Positions 16,081 to 26,340 are shown, numbered from the stretch's first letter. The stretch is 64,000 nucleotides of DNA from Tunturiibacter gelidiferens (GCF_013410115.1 NZ_JACCCV010000001.1:2046001-2110000), one strand, 5' to 3'. The notes: a model not told the origin generated them from the sequence alone. Program-made: numbers and translations.

Positions 16081-17037
16081 CTAGAAGAGCAAGCGTCCTT
16101 TGGCGTCGAGCATCATGGCGGCTAAAAGTAGCGGGAGATAGATCACGGAGGCGCGGAGGAGGTCGCGGGCTACGAGGCGGGAGGAGTCGGAGTCGGGATT
16201 GCGGAGGATGCGGGCGAAGCGGACCGTGTACCCGAGGTAGCCGGCGCCCAGGAGCGTTGCAGCTACGGCATAGAAGTAGCCGGTGGTGTGGAGAGCTGCG
16301 GGCCACAGGCTGACCGGGATCATGAGGACTGCGTAGAAGAGGGCCTGGATGACCGTGCTCTGGGCAGCGTACTGGGTATTTGGCAGGTTGGGCGTGAGGC
16401 GGATGCCAGCGCGGGCGTAGTCCTCGCGGTACATCCAGCCGATGGCCATGAAGTGAGGGAACTGCCAGACGAAGAGGATGGCGAAGAGTGCGACGCCGGG
16501 CCACTCGATTATGCCTCGTGCGGCTGTCCAGCCGATAAGCGGCGGGAGTGCTCCGGGAAATGCCCCGATGAAGGTGTTGATGGTGGTGACGCGCTTGAGC
16601 GGGGTGTAGATGGCGACGTAGCCGATGGCTGTGAGAAGGGTCAGGGTTCCGGTGAGCAGGTTGGTGGTGTAGGCGAGGTAGAGGGATCCCAGAAAGATCG
16701 CCGCGAAACCCAGAACGAGGCCGTGCGTGAGAGAGATTCGACCTGCTGCCATGGGGCGTGAGGCGGTGCGGCGCATGAGCGAGTCGGTCTTGCGCTCGAG
16801 GGCCTGGTTGAGAGCGCTGCTGCCGCAGGTGACGACGGCGATTCCTGCGAGCGCCTGGAGGAGGCCGGCGTGGAAGGGGCTGATGCCGCTGCGGAGGCTC
16901 CCCAGGTAGAAGCCGGCTCCCGCGGTGATGATGACCATGGTGGAGACGCGGAGCTTGAAGAGGGTGGCGTAGTCGGCGAGCAGCGAGTGGGGCTTCGCGG
17001 GAGCGAGGACTGCATCGGTTGTCGCGGAGGTAGCCAC
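16081..17037 (-). CDS. ctaB: Protoheme IX farnesyltransferase (heme O synthase)
   Basis: A 318-residue UbiA-superfamily prenyltransferase with about nine helices. The Asp-rich substrate motif appears as NQALERKTDSLMRRTASRP, where the family has NxxxDxxxDxxMxRT; the first Asp position is Glu here. The second conserved loop includes YTPLKRVTTINTFIGAFPGALPPLIGW. It attaches farnesyl to heme b to make heme O for terminal oxidases. It is first in a minus-strand trio with a DUF420 protein and a small membrane protein. No oxidase subunit gene is in the window. The symbol ctaB (cyoE) is by family. Confidence 0.93.
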   Translation of the reverse strand: MATSATTDAVLAPAKPHSLLADYATLFKLRVSTMVIITAGAGFYLGSLRSGISPFHAGLLQALAGIAVVTCGSSALNQALERKTDSLMRRTASRPMAAGRISLTHGLVLGFAAIFLGSLYLAYTTNLLTGTLTLLTAIGYVAIYTPLKRVTTINTFIGAFPGALPPLIGWTAARGIIEWPGVALFAILFVWQFPHFMAIGWMYREDYARAGIRLTPNLPNTQYAAQSTVIQALFYAVLMIPVSLWPAALHTTGYFYAVAATLLGAGYLGYTVRFARILRNPDSDSSRLVARDLLRASVIYLPLLLAAMMLDAKGRLLF

Positions 17038-17094
17038 AGGGTAAGGATAACGCGTTTGGAGCGCGGCGACCGGACCGGCGTCGCCGCTTGTGCG

Positions 17095-18858
17095 CTATTC
17101 GGCGGACTCTCCGTGTTTAGTTTCAGCGGCCTCGGCCTGTTTGACCTGAGGGCGGAGGAGCGGGAAAAGGATGACGTCGCGGATGGACTTAGAGTCGGTG
17201 AGGAGCATAGTGAGGCGGTCGATGCCGATGCCTTCGCCCGCGGTGGGGGGCAGGCCGTAGCCGAGGGCGCGGACGTAGTCCTCGTCCATCTGGTGGGCTT
17301 CGTCATCGCCGCGAGCCTTTTCGGCCATCTGCTGTTCGAAGCGGGTGCGTTGGTCGTCCGGATCGTTGAGTTCGGAAAAGGCGTTTCCGACCTCAAAGCC
17401 GCCGATGTAGAACTCGAAGCGCTCGACCCAGTCGGGCTCGTCGGGCTTGATCTTCGAGAGGGGGCTGACGGCGAGGGGGAAGTCGTAGATGATGGTGGGC
17501 TGGATGAGAGGTTCTTCGATGCCCATTTCGCCGCCTCGCAGAGCCTCGGCTCTTAGCTCGAAGAGGTCGGAGATGGCTTTGCCGTACGGTGCGCCTTTGT
17601 CGAGGACGAACTCACGAACGAAGTGGCAGTCTGCGCCGAGGCGATTGAGGGCTCGATCGAAGGAGGACTTCTCTGGATCGGCAAACTTCTCGCCTTCGTT
17701 GATAAGCGCCCTGAACTTCTCCTCGGAAGAAAAGTCGTCTTCGGTCGGCTGAATTGGCGCGTTTGGCGGCCACCACTTCATGATGGCCTCGCGCATGGAG
17801 AGTCGGGTCCAATTGCTGAGGTCGATCTCGTGGCCGTTGAAGTGGGTGATGGTCGTGCCGTTGACCTCCTTGGCGACGCAGATGACGAGTTCTTCGCTGA
17901 GGGTCATCAGGTCGTGATAGTTTGCGTAGGCCTGGTAGAACTCGAGCATGGTGAACTCGGGGTTGTGGCGGGTGCTGATGCCTTCGTTGCGGAAGTTTCG
18001 ATTGATCTCGTAGACGCGGTCCATGCCGCCTACAACGAGGCGCTTGAGATAGAGCTCGGGCGCGATGCGGAGGAAGAGGTCGAGGTCGAGCGCGTTGTGA
18101 TGCGTGGTGAAGGGCTGGGCCGCTGCGCCTCCGGCTATCTGATGCATCATCGGGGTTTCGACTTCGAGGTAGCCGCGGCGATCGAAGAACTTGCGGATTG
18201 CGCGAAGGATGGCGGCGCGCTTGACGAAGACCTCGCGGACGTTGGGAGTTTCGGGCTCGGCAGGTTCGTTCGACGTTTCGCCTGAGGTGGCGGGTTTAGC
18301 GGCGCCGGTGTTCATGAAGAGGTCGACGTAGCGCTGACGGTAGCGAAGTTCGGTGTCTTCCAGGCCGTGGTACTTGTCGGGAAGGGCCAGCATGGCCTTG
18401 GTGAGGAAGGTCAGGGCGGGTAGATTGTCGAAGCTTCCGACGTGGACGGTGAGCTCACCGGTCCGGGTGCGGAAGAGATGGCCGCGGACGCCGATATGGT
18501 CGCCGAGGTCGAGAAGCTTGTAGAGGGCGAAGGTGTTTTCGCCGACGTCATCTTTACGGACGTAGATCTGGAAGCGCTGGCCGCCTTGTTGCAGCTGCGC
18601 GAAGCCGGCCTTGCCCTGGACGCGGATGGCCATGATGCGCCCTGCGATGCTGACGAGGATAGGGTCGGCGTCGAGCTGCTCGGCGGTGAGGAGGTCGTAG
18701 CCGGCACGGATCTCGGGGATTGTGTGGCTGGCGGCGTAGTGATTGGGGTAGGTCGCCTCGGCGTGGCTGAGGCCTTCGAGCTGGCCGAGGGCGGCGATCA
18801 GTTGGAGCTTCTCGCGGCGCTGTTGATAAAGATTCTTTTCGAACTCCGACTCGTACAC
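17095..18858 (-). CDS. lysS: Lysyl-tRNA synthetase, class II
   Basis: About 587 residues. The frame is open to 18927, but GTG 18858 has AAAGGA six bases upstream and starts at YESEFEKNLYQQRREKL, the normal beginning. The OB-fold anticodon domain occupies roughly residues 60-170. Class II motif 2 is FRNEGISTRHNPEFTMLEFY and motif 3 is GIGIDRLTMLLTDS near the C-terminus. The protein is longer than E. coli LysS (505) owing to a hydrophilic Ala/Pro/Glu-rich insertion after LFMNTG, just before motif 1, and a longer C-terminal tail. It charges tRNA-Lys. It is divergent from the atp genes. Confidence 0.95.
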   Translation of the reverse strand: MYESEFEKNLYQQRREKLQLIAALGQLEGLSHAEATYPNHYAASHTIPEIRAGYDLLTAEQLDADPILVSIAGRIMAIRVQGKAGFAQLQQGGQRFQIYVRKDDVGENTFALYKLLDLGDHIGVRGHLFRTRTGELTVHVGSFDNLPALTFLTKAMLALPDKYHGLEDTELRYRQRYVDLFMNTGAAKPATSGETSNEPAEPETPNVREVFVKRAAILRAIRKFFDRRGYLEVETPMMHQIAGGAAAQPFTTHHNALDLDLFLRIAPELYLKRLVVGGMDRVYEINRNFRNEGISTRHNPEFTMLEFYQAYANYHDLMTLSEELVICVAKEVNGTTITHFNGHEIDLSNWTRLSMREAIMKWWPPNAPIQPTEDDFSSEEKFRALINEGEKFADPEKSSFDRALNRLGADCHFVREFVLDKGAPYGKAISDLFELRAEALRGGEMGIEEPLIQPTIIYDFPLAVSPLSKIKPDEPDWVERFEFYIGGFEVGNAFSELNDPDDQRTRFEQQMAEKARGDDEAHQMDEDYVRALGYGLPPTAGEGIGIDRLTMLLTDSKSIRDVILFPLLRPQVKQAEAAETKHGESAE

Positions 18859-18970
18859 AGGGATTCCTTTGGCTGGATGTTGCCGACACTCCAGTATAGC
18901 GAGGCGTGAGGATCTCGAAGGATACATAGAATGTGTCAGTCGGCGTTGTGCGTGGTGTAATAGTCCTGCT

Positions 18971-19234
18971 ATGGCGGATGATGGAGCAGGGAACGGCGGT
19001 AACGGTGCGGGTGGCGGCGGGAAGGGTGCGCTCGGTGAGTTGGTAAAGGCCGAGTCGATGATCCAGCTGGCGATCGCGCTGCCGGCTGGGTGCGTGATCG
19101 GATGGCTGGTGGGGAGTTGGCTGGATCGGCACTTTCATCAGGGCTGGATCGCGATTGTGGGGATTTTGCTTGGGGCCGCGGCTGGCTTTGTCCAGATATT
19201 TCGAACCGCATCTCGGTATATCAAGCGTGGATAA
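18971..19234 (+). CDS. atpZ: AtpZ/AtpI-family ATP synthase accessory protein
   Basis: An 87-residue protein with a Gly/Asn-rich N-terminal tail and two transmembrane helices (about residues 30-52 and 57-76), the pattern of AtpZ/AtpI proteins. The pair GCVIGWLVGSWLD and GILLGAAAGFVQIFR matches the family. These proteins help insert or assemble the F0 rotor and may aid Mg2+ uptake. It begins the F0 group: an AtpI-like gene starts 22 bases later, then atpB and atpE. The frame is open further upstream to 18869, but ATG 18971 begins the recognisable protein. Confidence 0.75.
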   Translation: MADDGAGNGGNGAGGGGKGALGELVKAESMIQLAIALPAGCVIGWLVGSWLDRHFHQGWIAIVGILLGAAAGFVQIFRTASRYIKRG

Positions 19235-19256
19235 CGGCACAGGCGAGGACGATCTT

Positions 19257-19667
19257 GTGAAAACGTTGGAGAGTTTCAGCGATGCGGACTTCAAGCGGAC
19301 TATTTTGAGCGCGTTGCGGTTGCTGGTGGTGATTACCGTGGTTGCGGCACCAGTGGTGTGGTGGAAGATGGGGTGGCAGTCCGCGGTTTTGCTGCTGGTG
19401 GGGGCACTGATCTCGGGATCGGGGCTGTTCGAGTGGCTTCGGCTGATGACAGCGGTGATGGTCAGGATGGATGGCGGAGGAAAGGCGAAGCCGATGGGGC
19501 TGATTTTGTTCGGTTTCTTCCTGCGGCTCGGGCTGACCGTCGTGCTGCTTTATGTTAGCCTTAAGATTCTGAATGGTTCGGTCTATGCGCTTGCCGCTGG
19601 CCTCGCTCTGGGTGTGTTTGCACTGACGGTCGAGGGTTTGAGGCTGATGAAGGCGTGGACGGTTTAG
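19257..19667 (+). CDS. AtpI-like ATP synthase subunit I protein
   Basis: A 136-residue membrane protein with four helices (about residues 17-35, 39-60, 80-100 and 107-127), similar to the ATP synthase I family (PF03899 type). I chose GTG 19257, which has GAGGA seven bases upstream; the alternative GTG 19227 lacks a ribosome site. Such proteins are encoded upstream of atpB in many bacteria and assist assembly of the membrane rotor. Its position between atpZ and atpB supports the call more than the sequence alone. Confidence 0.65.
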   Translation: MKTLESFSDADFKRTILSALRLLVVITVVAAPVVWWKMGWQSAVLLLVGALISGSGLFEWLRLMTAVMVRMDGGGKAKPMGLILFGFFLRLGLTVVLLYVSLKILNGSVYALAAGLALGVFALTVEGLRLMKAWTV

Positions 19668-19709
19668 GCCGGACGTTCGCAGATTACGTTTCGCAGAAGC
19701 TTTATTTAT

Positions 19710-20441
19710 ATGCCTACACAAACAGCCATCACCCTATTTTTGAATCAGCACTTTGGTGCGTTCACGACCTCGTTTCTTGAGGCGCTGCATGTGCATCCGA
19801 AGTATCCGGCTTATCCGATCTCGGATTCCTTTGCGATGGAGCTGCTGGTGTTTTTCGTTCTGATTGCTTACTTCATGCTCGTACGGATGACGCTGAGCGT
19901 TGAGAAGCCTGCCGCAGCGCAGCATCTGGCAGAGATGACCCATGAGTTCGTCTCGGAGCAGGGCGAACAGATCATCGGACACGGTTCGGAGCGGTTTACC
20001 AGCTATCTGACGGCCCTGGGTTTGTTCATTCTGCTGGCCAACCTGATGGGTGTGGTTCCGGGACTGAAGTCGCCTACCGCGTATGCGGTGGTGCCTCTCG
20101 GCTTTGCGCTCTGTACCTTCATTTACTACCACTACCACGGCGTTCGGGAGAACGGCTGGGCATACATCAAGCAGTTCCTTGGGCCGGTATGGTGGTTGTA
20201 TCCGTTGCTGTTGCCGATTGAGATCATCTCGCATTTTGCCCGTGTACTTTCGCTGACGGTTCGTCTCTACGCAAATATGTTTGCGGGAGATCTGGTGACA
20301 ATCGCGTTCTTTTCATTGGTTCCGGTGGGAATTCCGTTGATCTTCCTCGGGCTGCACGTCGGTGTGGCTGTGGTGCAGGCCTATGTGTTCTTCCTGCTGG
20401 CTTCGATCTACTTGTCACTGGCCGTAGCGCACGATCACTAA
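19710..20441 (+). CDS. atpB: F0F1 ATP synthase subunit a
   Basis: A 243-residue inner-membrane protein with five or six helices. The essential stator Arg is in LSLTVRLYANMFAGDLV, and helix 5 contains VGVAVVQAYVFFLLASIYLSLAV, both standard. It forms the two ion half-channels that drive the c-ring. It is followed 129 bases later by atpE, but subunits b, delta, alpha, gamma, beta and epsilon are not in this window, so the enzyme is encoded by a split operon. Confidence 0.95.
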   Translation: MPTQTAITLFLNQHFGAFTTSFLEALHVHPKYPAYPISDSFAMELLVFFVLIAYFMLVRMTLSVEKPAAAQHLAEMTHEFVSEQGEQIIGHGSERFTSYLTALGLFILLANLMGVVPGLKSPTAYAVVPLGFALCTFIYYHYHGVRENGWAYIKQFLGPVWWLYPLLLPIEIISHFARVLSLTVRLYANMFAGDLVTIAFFSLVPVGIPLIFLGLHVGVAVVQAYVFFLLASIYLSLAVAHDH

Positions 20442-20570
20442 AGACTTTGAGTTTCGCTGCGTTGGGGCCTCCTCTCGCAGTGTGCAACAACGCCGCATAG
20501 CGTGAGGGTGCCAGCACGGTGAGCATCAACCACCCACTGGCGGCGTATCCACGGAGGCAGGAGTAACACC

Positions 20571-20879
20571 ATGAAGAAGCAGCAATATCTGTTTATGTCG
20601 TTGGCCGCGCTGCTGTTTGCAACGCCGGCTTTTGCGCAGGGCGCTGCCGCTGTAAGCCCCGGAGCCCAGTGGGTTCCTCTGGCTGCTGGTTTGGGCATGG
20701 CGCTGGCTGCTGGGCTTTGCGGTCTGGGTCAGGGCAAGGCGACCGCGTCGGCAACCGAGGCGCTGGCACGCAACCCGGGTGCTCGTCCTGGAATCTTTAT
20801 CTTCCTGATTCTTGGGCTGGCGTTTATTGAGTCGCTCGCGCTGTTCACGTTCGTCATCATCTTCCTGAAGGTCCAGTAA
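20571..20879 (+). CDS. atpE: F0F1 ATP synthase subunit c
   Basis: A 102-residue protein: a signal-peptide-like N-terminal segment (residues 1-23, ending ATPAFAQ) precedes the usual two-helix hairpin. The polar loop is EALARNPGA. The ion-binding Glu is E87 in AFIESLALF, followed by S88, and helix 1 has Q54 in GLGQGKA. Gln and Glu-Ser occur in Na+-binding c-rings, but the next residue is Leu rather than Thr and the aromatic is Phe rather than Tyr, so ion specificity is open. AGGAG lies seven bases before the start. A terminator follows. Confidence 0.93.
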   Translation: MKKQQYLFMSLAALLFATPAFAQGAAAVSPGAQWVPLAAGLGMALAAGLCGLGQGKATASATEALARNPGARPGIFIFLILGLAFIESLALFTFVIIFLKVQ

Positions 20880-20908
20880 AGCTTCGGCCTTTGGAGTTTG
20901 TGAGCATG

Positions 20909-20940
20909 AAAAGCCTCCGGAGTTCGCGGAGGCTTTTCTG
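20909..20940 (+). terminator. Terminator after atpE
   Basis: An 11-base perfect stem (20909-20919 with 20927-20937), AAAAGCCTCCG paired with CGGAGGCTTTT, with a 7-base loop. The A run on one side and T run on the other would allow termination in both directions. Confidence 0.85.
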
Positions 20941-20942
20941 TT

Positions 20943-21147
20943 GTCCTGCCGACGGGCCCACTGCGCGTGGGGCGGTCACTTCGTGACGGGTCTACCTTGT
21001 TTGAGTAAGAGATCTCTGGTGGTCCTCCCGTTGGTCGGAAGGATGCTCTTGCCGACCAACGGGAGGAGTTAGATCTATCTGTTTGCAAGACCGGTATACG
21101 CGCCACGAAGTGGCCGCCCCACGCGCAGTGGGCCCGTCCGGCAGGAC
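20943..21147. repeat. 205-bp imperfect palindrome between atpE and nuoN
   Basis: The left half (20943-21038) and the reverse complement of the right half (21051-21147) are closely similar over their whole length. Nearly identical blocks are GTCCTGCC plus GACGGGCCCACTGCGCGTGG, then CACTTCGTG, then AGATCT, and finally CTCCCGTTGGTCGG next to a 12-base centre. A few mismatches and indels separate the blocks. It fills the space between the atpE terminator and the nuoN stop (21152) and contains no credible gene. It may be a dispersed non-coding palindromic element, a MITE-like insertion or a strong bidirectional transcription block. Confidence 0.85.
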
Positions 21148-21151
21148 GCAA

Positions 21152-22672
21152 TTACTTCTCGTCGAACTGGAGCTGGAGGTGGCAGCTATCAGGAGAGGCA
21201 GCACACTCCTGCCGGCCTTGTTCGATCAAGGTGGAGTGGCTGGCGTACTCCGCAAACGAGACCGCACCGCTAGGCAGAATACCGAGTGCGCCTGTTGCTA
21301 CAGCGGCAAGAGCGATACCGATCGCCGCAGGAACACTGATGCGGCGAAGCTGGTTGAGGCGAGTGCTTTCGCTGCCAGGGCGCGTGTAGATCGCAGCCAG
21401 CAGACGGAGGTAATAGAAACAGGCGACGCCGCTGTTGAGAAGACCGATGACGGCGAGCCAGACGTTGCCGCCATGGATCGCTGCGGAGAAGACGTAGAAC
21501 TTGCCGAAGAAGCCGCCGGTGAAGGGAATTCCAATGAGCGAAAGCAGGAAGAAACTGAGCAGGGCGGCGAGGTAGGGGCGCTTCTGGCCGAGGCCGGTGT
21601 AGTCGTCGATGCTGCGGGCGCGCTCGTCGTAGCCGGCGATCTGGGTGACTACAGCGAAGGCTCCGACGTTCATCGCGGCGTAGGTTGCGGTGTAAAAGCA
21701 GGCCGCGGCGATACCGTCGAAAGGGAAGGCGGTGAAAGCGACCAGCAGGTAACCCGCGTGGGCGATGCTGGAGTAGGCCAGCATGCGTTTGACGTCGCGC
21801 TGGAGCAGGGCGCCAAGGTTGCCAACCGTCATCGATAGTGCGGCGAGAACCCACATCATGATGGCCCAGCGATGTTGATAGGTTGGGAAGCCGGTGAAGG
21901 TGATGCGGAGCAGGACGGCGAAGGCGGCTGCTTTCGGTGCAGTCGACATGAGGCCGACGACCGGAGCCGGTGCGCCCTGATAGACATCTGGGGTCCAGAC
22001 GTGGAATGGGGCGGCGGAGACTTTGAAGCCGAGACCGATCAGGATGAGGGCGAGAGCCGTGAAGGCTAAAGCAGGGGTTGCTGTGGTCTCGAGGCCGTGG
22101 GCGATGGCGTAGATGTTGGTCGAACCGGTGGCTCCGAACGCGAGGGCTACGCCGTACAGGAAGAAGGCGGTGGCGAAGGAGCCGAGCAGGAAGTACTTGA
22201 TGGAGGACTCAGTGCCGGTCGCCTGACCCTTGCGGAAGCCGCACATGATGTAGGTGGAGATCGAAGAGATCTCCAGACCGACGAAGACCATGAGGAGTTC
22301 GACCGAGCAGGTCATCAGCATCATGCCGACTGCGCCGAAGAGCGTGAGGGCAAAGTACTCGCCGGCGTGACTGGCGTTGCCCTCGAAGTAATCCAACGAT
22401 CCCAGGAGCGTGACTAGGACGACCGAGCCAATGACGAAGTGGAAGAGGACCGAGAAAGCGTCGATCTGAATTGTGCCGGAGAAGGCGTGGACGGTCCCAA
22501 ACTGGATCTGATACCAGCTTGCGGCGAGAGCGGCGACGGTGCCGGCGATTGCTAGCCAGCCGAGAGGTTTGCGGCTGGAGCCTGGCTTCAGGCACGGCTC
22601 TGCGAGCATGACCAGAACACCGACAAGGGTGAGGATGAGCTCGGGAAGGAGGGCCAGGACGTTAGGGGACAT
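21152..22672 (-). CDS. nuoN: NADH-quinone oxidoreductase subunit N
   Basis: A 506-residue antiporter-like membrane subunit with about 14 helices. ATG 22672 overlaps the nuoM stop by one base (TAATG) and starts [14 protein letters not shown], so I discard the upstream extension of the frame to 22801. The proton-channel residues sit in [20 protein letters not shown] (Glu), [13 protein letters not shown] (Lys) and the Lys of [20 protein letters not shown]. It is the last gene of the complex I operon, one of three proton-pumping modules with NuoM and NuoL. The stop lies next to the large palindrome. Confidence 0.94.
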   Translation of the reverse strand: MSPNVLALLPELILTLVGVLVMLAEPCLKPGSSRKPLGWLAIAGTVAALAASWYQIQFGTVHAFSGTIQIDAFSVLFHFVIGSVVLVTLLGSLDYFEGNASHAGEYFALTLFGAVGMMLMTCSVELLMVFVGLEISSISTYIMCGFRKGQATGTESSIKYFLLGSFATAFFLYGVALAFGATGSTNIYAIAHGLETTATPALAFTALALILIGLGFKVSAAPFHVWTPDVYQGAPAPVVGLMSTAPKAAAFAVLLRITFTGFPTYQHRWAIMMWVLAALSMTVGNLGALLQRDVKRMLAYSSIAHAGYLLVAFTAFPFDGIAAACFYTATYAAMNVGAFAVVTQIAGYDERARSIDDYTGLGQKRPYLAALLSFFLLSLIGIPFTGGFFGKFYVFSAAIHGGNVWLAVIGLLNSGVACFYYLRLLAAIYTRPGSESTRLNQLRRISVPAAIGIALAAVATGALGILPSGAVSFAEYASHSTLIEQGRQECAASPDSCHLQLQFDEK

Positions 22673-24243
22673 TACTTCGTGGCCTCCTGCTCGGCGGATA
22701 TCTGTGTCTGTGGGACGATGGTGCTGACGGAGGCTGCGGGCTCGATAGTCTGAGGTTCCTGCGCGAGATAGGTGCCTGCGGTGTCGATGGCGCGCAACCA
22801 ATAGGGCGAAGCAATGCCCATGAACAGCATGACGGCGATCAGGGGCCAGAGTGCAAGGTGCTCGCGGGCGGTGACGTCAGGGACTGGCACGTCGGCTGTG
22901 TTCTCGTTCAGGTCGCCGTAGAAGACGCGCTGGATCATCCAGAGCATGTAGGAGGCGGTGAGGATGACGCCGGTGGTGGCGAGCACCGTCCAGCGAGTGT
23001 GGTGGGTGACTGCGGACTGCATGCCGCCGGTGAGGACGAGGAACTCGCCCACGAAGCCGTTGAGCATTGGCAGACCGATCACCGACAGGGTTGTGATGAC
23101 GAAGAGGGTCACCATCCAGGGGAGCTTGGCCGCAAGACCGCCGTAGTCGCGCATGTCGTAGGTGCCGTAGCGCTCGTAGAGGATGCCAAGAAGGATGAAG
23201 AAGGCGCCAGCGCCGATGCCTTCGTTGAGGGTGGCGTAGATGCCTCCGTCGATGCCGGTGATGGTGAAGGTGAAGATGCCGAGGATGACGACGCTGACGT
23301 GTCCGAGTGCGCCGTATGCTGCAAGTTGCTTGAGATCTTTCTGGACGAGAGCTATGAGCGCGCCGTAGACGATGCCGATCGCTCCGAGGGCGATCATAAG
23401 CGGGGCGATCTGGCGGGACTGCTCGGGGAAGATGCTGAAGGAGAAACGCAGGATGGAGTAGAGGCCGAGTTTGCCGACCAGAACCATCACGGCAGCGGTG
23501 GGTGCTTCGGCGATTGCGTCTGAGAGCCAGCCGTGAAGCGGAAAGACTGGTACCTTGACTGCAAAAGCTACGAGGAAAGCGAGCGAGGCCAGCCAGAGCG
23601 CTGCGCTGTTGCTGGAGATATTGTGGGCGGCGGCAAGCTGGGCGAGCTCGGGCAGCTGGAAGGTGCCGGTGCGGGCGTAGACCCAGAGCATGCCGACCAG
23701 CAGGATCGCTGACGGAATGAAGGTGTAGAGGAAGTATTTGATGGCGGCGCGGCGGCGGTTGGCGCTGCGGCCGAAGGTGGCGATGAGCAGCGTCATGGGA
23801 ACGAGTGAGAGCTCCCAGAAGGCGTAGTAGAGGAAGAGGTCGAGCGAGACGAAGATGCCGATCATCGCAACCTGTTGCAGGAGGAAGAGGGTGTAGAAGA
23901 GCTTCTTGCGGTCGCCGATGGTGTTCCAAGAGACGAGGACGCCGAGCGGGGCGAGGAAGCCAGTGAGAACGACGAGCCACATGGACAGGCCATCGACGCC
24001 GAGGTGATAGCGGATGGCGGGGGAGTTGATCCACTCGTGATTCTGTTCAAACTGGAAGCTGCCAGCGATAGCCGAGTAGTCGTAGCGTGCGGGCAGGTGC
24101 AGGGTGCAGATAAAGGTGATGAGGGTGACGGCGAGAGCACCCCATTGCATCAGCCTGCCCTTGTCGGGCAGCAAGGCCAGCAGGACCGCACCCGCGAGCG
24201 GGACGAAGATGAGTACGGTCAGGATGGTGTGGTCGATATTCAT
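22672..24243 (-). CDS. nuoM: NADH-quinone oxidoreductase subunit M
   Basis: A 523-residue antiporter-like subunit with about 14 helices. Typical features are [20 protein letters not shown] (the essential Glu), [44 protein letters not shown] and the Lys-containing channel segment [16 protein letters not shown]. It translocates protons in the distal membrane arm of complex I. It lies between nuoL (48 bases upstream) and nuoN (one-base overlap). Length is close to the usual 490-520. Confidence 0.95.
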   Translation of the reverse strand: MNIDHTILTVLIFVPLAGAVLLALLPDKGRLMQWGALAVTLITFICTLHLPARYDYSAIAGSFQFEQNHEWINSPAIRYHLGVDGLSMWLVVLTGFLAPLGVLVSWNTIGDRKKLFYTLFLLQQVAMIGIFVSLDLFLYYAFWELSLVPMTLLIATFGRSANRRRAAIKYFLYTFIPSAILLVGMLWVYARTGTFQLPELAQLAAAHNISSNSAALWLASLAFLVAFAVKVPVFPLHGWLSDAIAEAPTAAVMVLVGKLGLYSILRFSFSIFPEQSRQIAPLMIALGAIGIVYGALIALVQKDLKQLAAYGALGHVSVVILGIFTFTITGIDGGIYATLNEGIGAGAFFILLGILYERYGTYDMRDYGGLAAKLPWMVTLFVITTLSVIGLPMLNGFVGEFLVLTGGMQSAVTHHTRWTVLATTGVILTASYMLWMIQRVFYGDLNENTADVPVPDVTAREHLALWPLIAVMLFMGIASPYWLRAIDTAGTYLAQEPQTIEPAASVSTIVPQTQISAEQEATK

Positions 24244-24291
24244 CGTTTCCTTTGGGTGTTGCTAAAGCAAGATACTGGTAAACGAGCTTCT

Positions 24292-26340
24292 TTAGTGCAT
24301 CCAGATGGAGCGGCCGAAGATCATGACGAGCAGAACGGCGGCGGCCCCGAGTGCGAGCCAGCCGGCGTAGGAGCGAATGTTTCCAGACTGAACGCGCCGA
24401 ACGAGAGAGCTGAGGCCCCGGGTGGTTGCGCCAGCGGCTGCGCCTGCGCCGTTGACGATGCCGCCGTCGATGATGCCGCCGAGGAAGAGACGGCTGAACA
24501 TGAGCAGGGGGGAGACGATGACCGCCCCGTAGATCTCGTCGATGTAGAACTTGTGGTCAACGAGGTTGTAGAGGGCTGGCATCTTTGCTGCGAGCGCTGC
24601 GGCGGTGCCGGGCTTCTTGTAATAGAAGAGGTAGGCAATGCCAAGACCTGCGAGTGCGACGAGGACGGAGACTACGGCAAGGCCCAGCTCGGGGCCGCGG
24701 CTGATGGTTGCTGCTTCGACCGCTGCGCCTGAGCTGAAGACGGGATCGAGGAAGTGTTCGATCTCGTTGTGGCCCCCCATAGCGGCGGGAACGCCTACCC
24801 ACCCGCCAATAATCGACAATAGAGCGAGGATGGCTAGTGGAACGGTCATAATCGCGGGGGACTCGTGGACGCCGTGCGCGTGATTGTCTTCCGGGTCGAC
24901 GACCATAACTGCGTGGCTGCCGGAGTGAGTGTGGACGGCTGCTCCGTGGGCGTGAAGGTCGGTGCGCTCTTCAAAATGCTCTGGGCCAAAGAAGGTCTTG
25001 AACCAGAGGCGGAACATATAGAAGGAGGTCATGCCGGCTGTGATGAGACCGACGAGCCAGAGGAGTTTGCCGAGGGGATTGGTTGAGACAAAGGCCTGGT
25101 AGAGGATCTCGTCCTTGGAGAAGAAGCCGGCAAGCGGCGGAATACCTGAGATGGCGAAGACGCCCATCGTCATGGTCCAGAAGGTGACGGGAATGCGCTT
25201 GCGGAGTCCACCCATCTTGCGCATGTCCTGTTCGCCGGAGAGTGCGTGGATGACCGAGCCGGCAGAGAGGAAGAGAAGAGCTTTGAAGAAGGCGTGGGTG
25301 AGCAGGTGGAAGATGCCTGCGGTGTAGGCTCCAACTCCGCAGGCCAGGAACATGTAGCCGAGCTGGGAGACGGTGGAATAGGCGAGGACGCGCTTGATGT
25401 CGTGTTGCACCATACCGATGCAAGCCGCGAAGATGGCCGTAGCCGCGCCGATGATCGCAACGACGCCCAGAGCATAAGGGCTACGGTCGAAGAGCACATG
25501 GCAGCGGGCCACCATGTAGATGCCGGCCGTGACCATCGTTGCCGCGTGGATCAGCGCAGAGACAGGCGTGGGGCCTTCCATTGCGTCGGGGAGCCAGACG
25601 TAGAGCGGAATCTGGGCGGATTTTCCAACTGCGCCGAGGACAAGCAGAAGGGCGATCACGGTGAGGATGCCGCCATTCCAGCCGGGATTGACGCTGATGG
25701 CCTGGAAGATGTGGGTGAAGTCGAGGGAGCCGAACTCGCGGACGAGGAGGAACATCGCAAGGAGAAACCCGAAGTCGCCGATGCGGTTGACGATGAAGGC
25801 TTTTTTCCCCGCGTTGGCGGCGGAATCCTTCTGAAAGTAGAAGCCGATCAGCAGATAAGAGGCCAGACCCACACCCTCCCAGCCGACGAAGAGCAGGAGG
25901 AAGCTCTCGGCAAGGACGAGGACGAGCATGAAGAACATGAAGAGGTTCAGGTAGGCGAAGAAGCGCCAGTATCCCTCTTCGTGCGCCATATAGCCGACGG
26001 AATAAACGTGAATGAGGAAGCCGACGCCGGTGACGACGCCAAGCATGATGAGAGTAAGGTGATCGACGGTGAGGGCGAAGTCGATCTGGAGGCCGGTGAT
26101 TGCGATCCACGGCTGGCTGACGACCCGGAGGACTTCGGGCGCGCCTTCGGCCTTCATGACGATCCAGAGCCATGCGACGATGGCGGCTGGAATGACGGTG
26201 CAGATCAGCGCGACGGCTGACACGAGTGCGCGGGGCAACTTGCGGCCTACGGTTCCGTTGACGAGAAAGCCGGCGAAGGGAAGCAGCGGGATCAGCCAGA
26301 GGTAGTCGGAGATCATGGAGGCAGAGGGCATAGAGTTCAC
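24292..26340 (-). CDS. nuoL: NADH-quinone oxidoreductase subunit L
   Basis: A 682-residue antiporter-like subunit at the tip of the membrane arm, with about 16 helices including the long lateral helix at the C-terminus. It shows [20 protein letters not shown] (Glu), [32 protein letters not shown] and [19 protein letters not shown] His-rich loop ([16 protein letters not shown], then HAHGVHE) interrupts the C-terminal part at about residues 465-500; such loops are variable in NuoL. The assigned start is GTG 26340, which overlaps the nuoK stop (GTGA); an internal ATG three codons later is possible. Confidence 0.94.
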   Translation of the reverse strand: MNSMPSASMISDYLWLIPLLPFAGFLVNGTVGRKLPRALVSAVALICTVIPAAIVAWLWIVMKAEGAPEVLRVVSQPWIAITGLQIDFALTVDHLTLIMLGVVTGVGFLIHVYSVGYMAHEEGYWRFFAYLNLFMFFMLVLVLAESFLLLFVGWEGVGLASYLLIGFYFQKDSAANAGKKAFIVNRIGDFGFLLAMFLLVREFGSLDFTHIFQAISVNPGWNGGILTVIALLLVLGAVGKSAQIPLYVWLPDAMEGPTPVSALIHAATMVTAGIYMVARCHVLFDRSPYALGVVAIIGAATAIFAACIGMVQHDIKRVLAYSTVSQLGYMFLACGVGAYTAGIFHLLTHAFFKALLFLSAGSVIHALSGEQDMRKMGGLRKRIPVTFWTMTMGVFAISGIPPLAGFFSKDEILYQAFVSTNPLGKLLWLVGLITAGMTSFYMFRLWFKTFFGPEHFEERTDLHAHGAAVHTHSGSHAVMVVDPEDNHAHGVHESPAIMTVPLAILALLSIIGGWVGVPAAMGGHNEIEHFLDPVFSSGAAVEAATISRGPELGLAVVSVLVALAGLGIAYLFYYKKPGTAAALAAKMPALYNLVDHKFYIDEIYGAVIVSPLLMFSRLFLGGIIDGGIVNGAGAAAGATTRGLSSLVRRVQSGNIRSYAGWLALGAAAVLLVMIFGRSIWMH

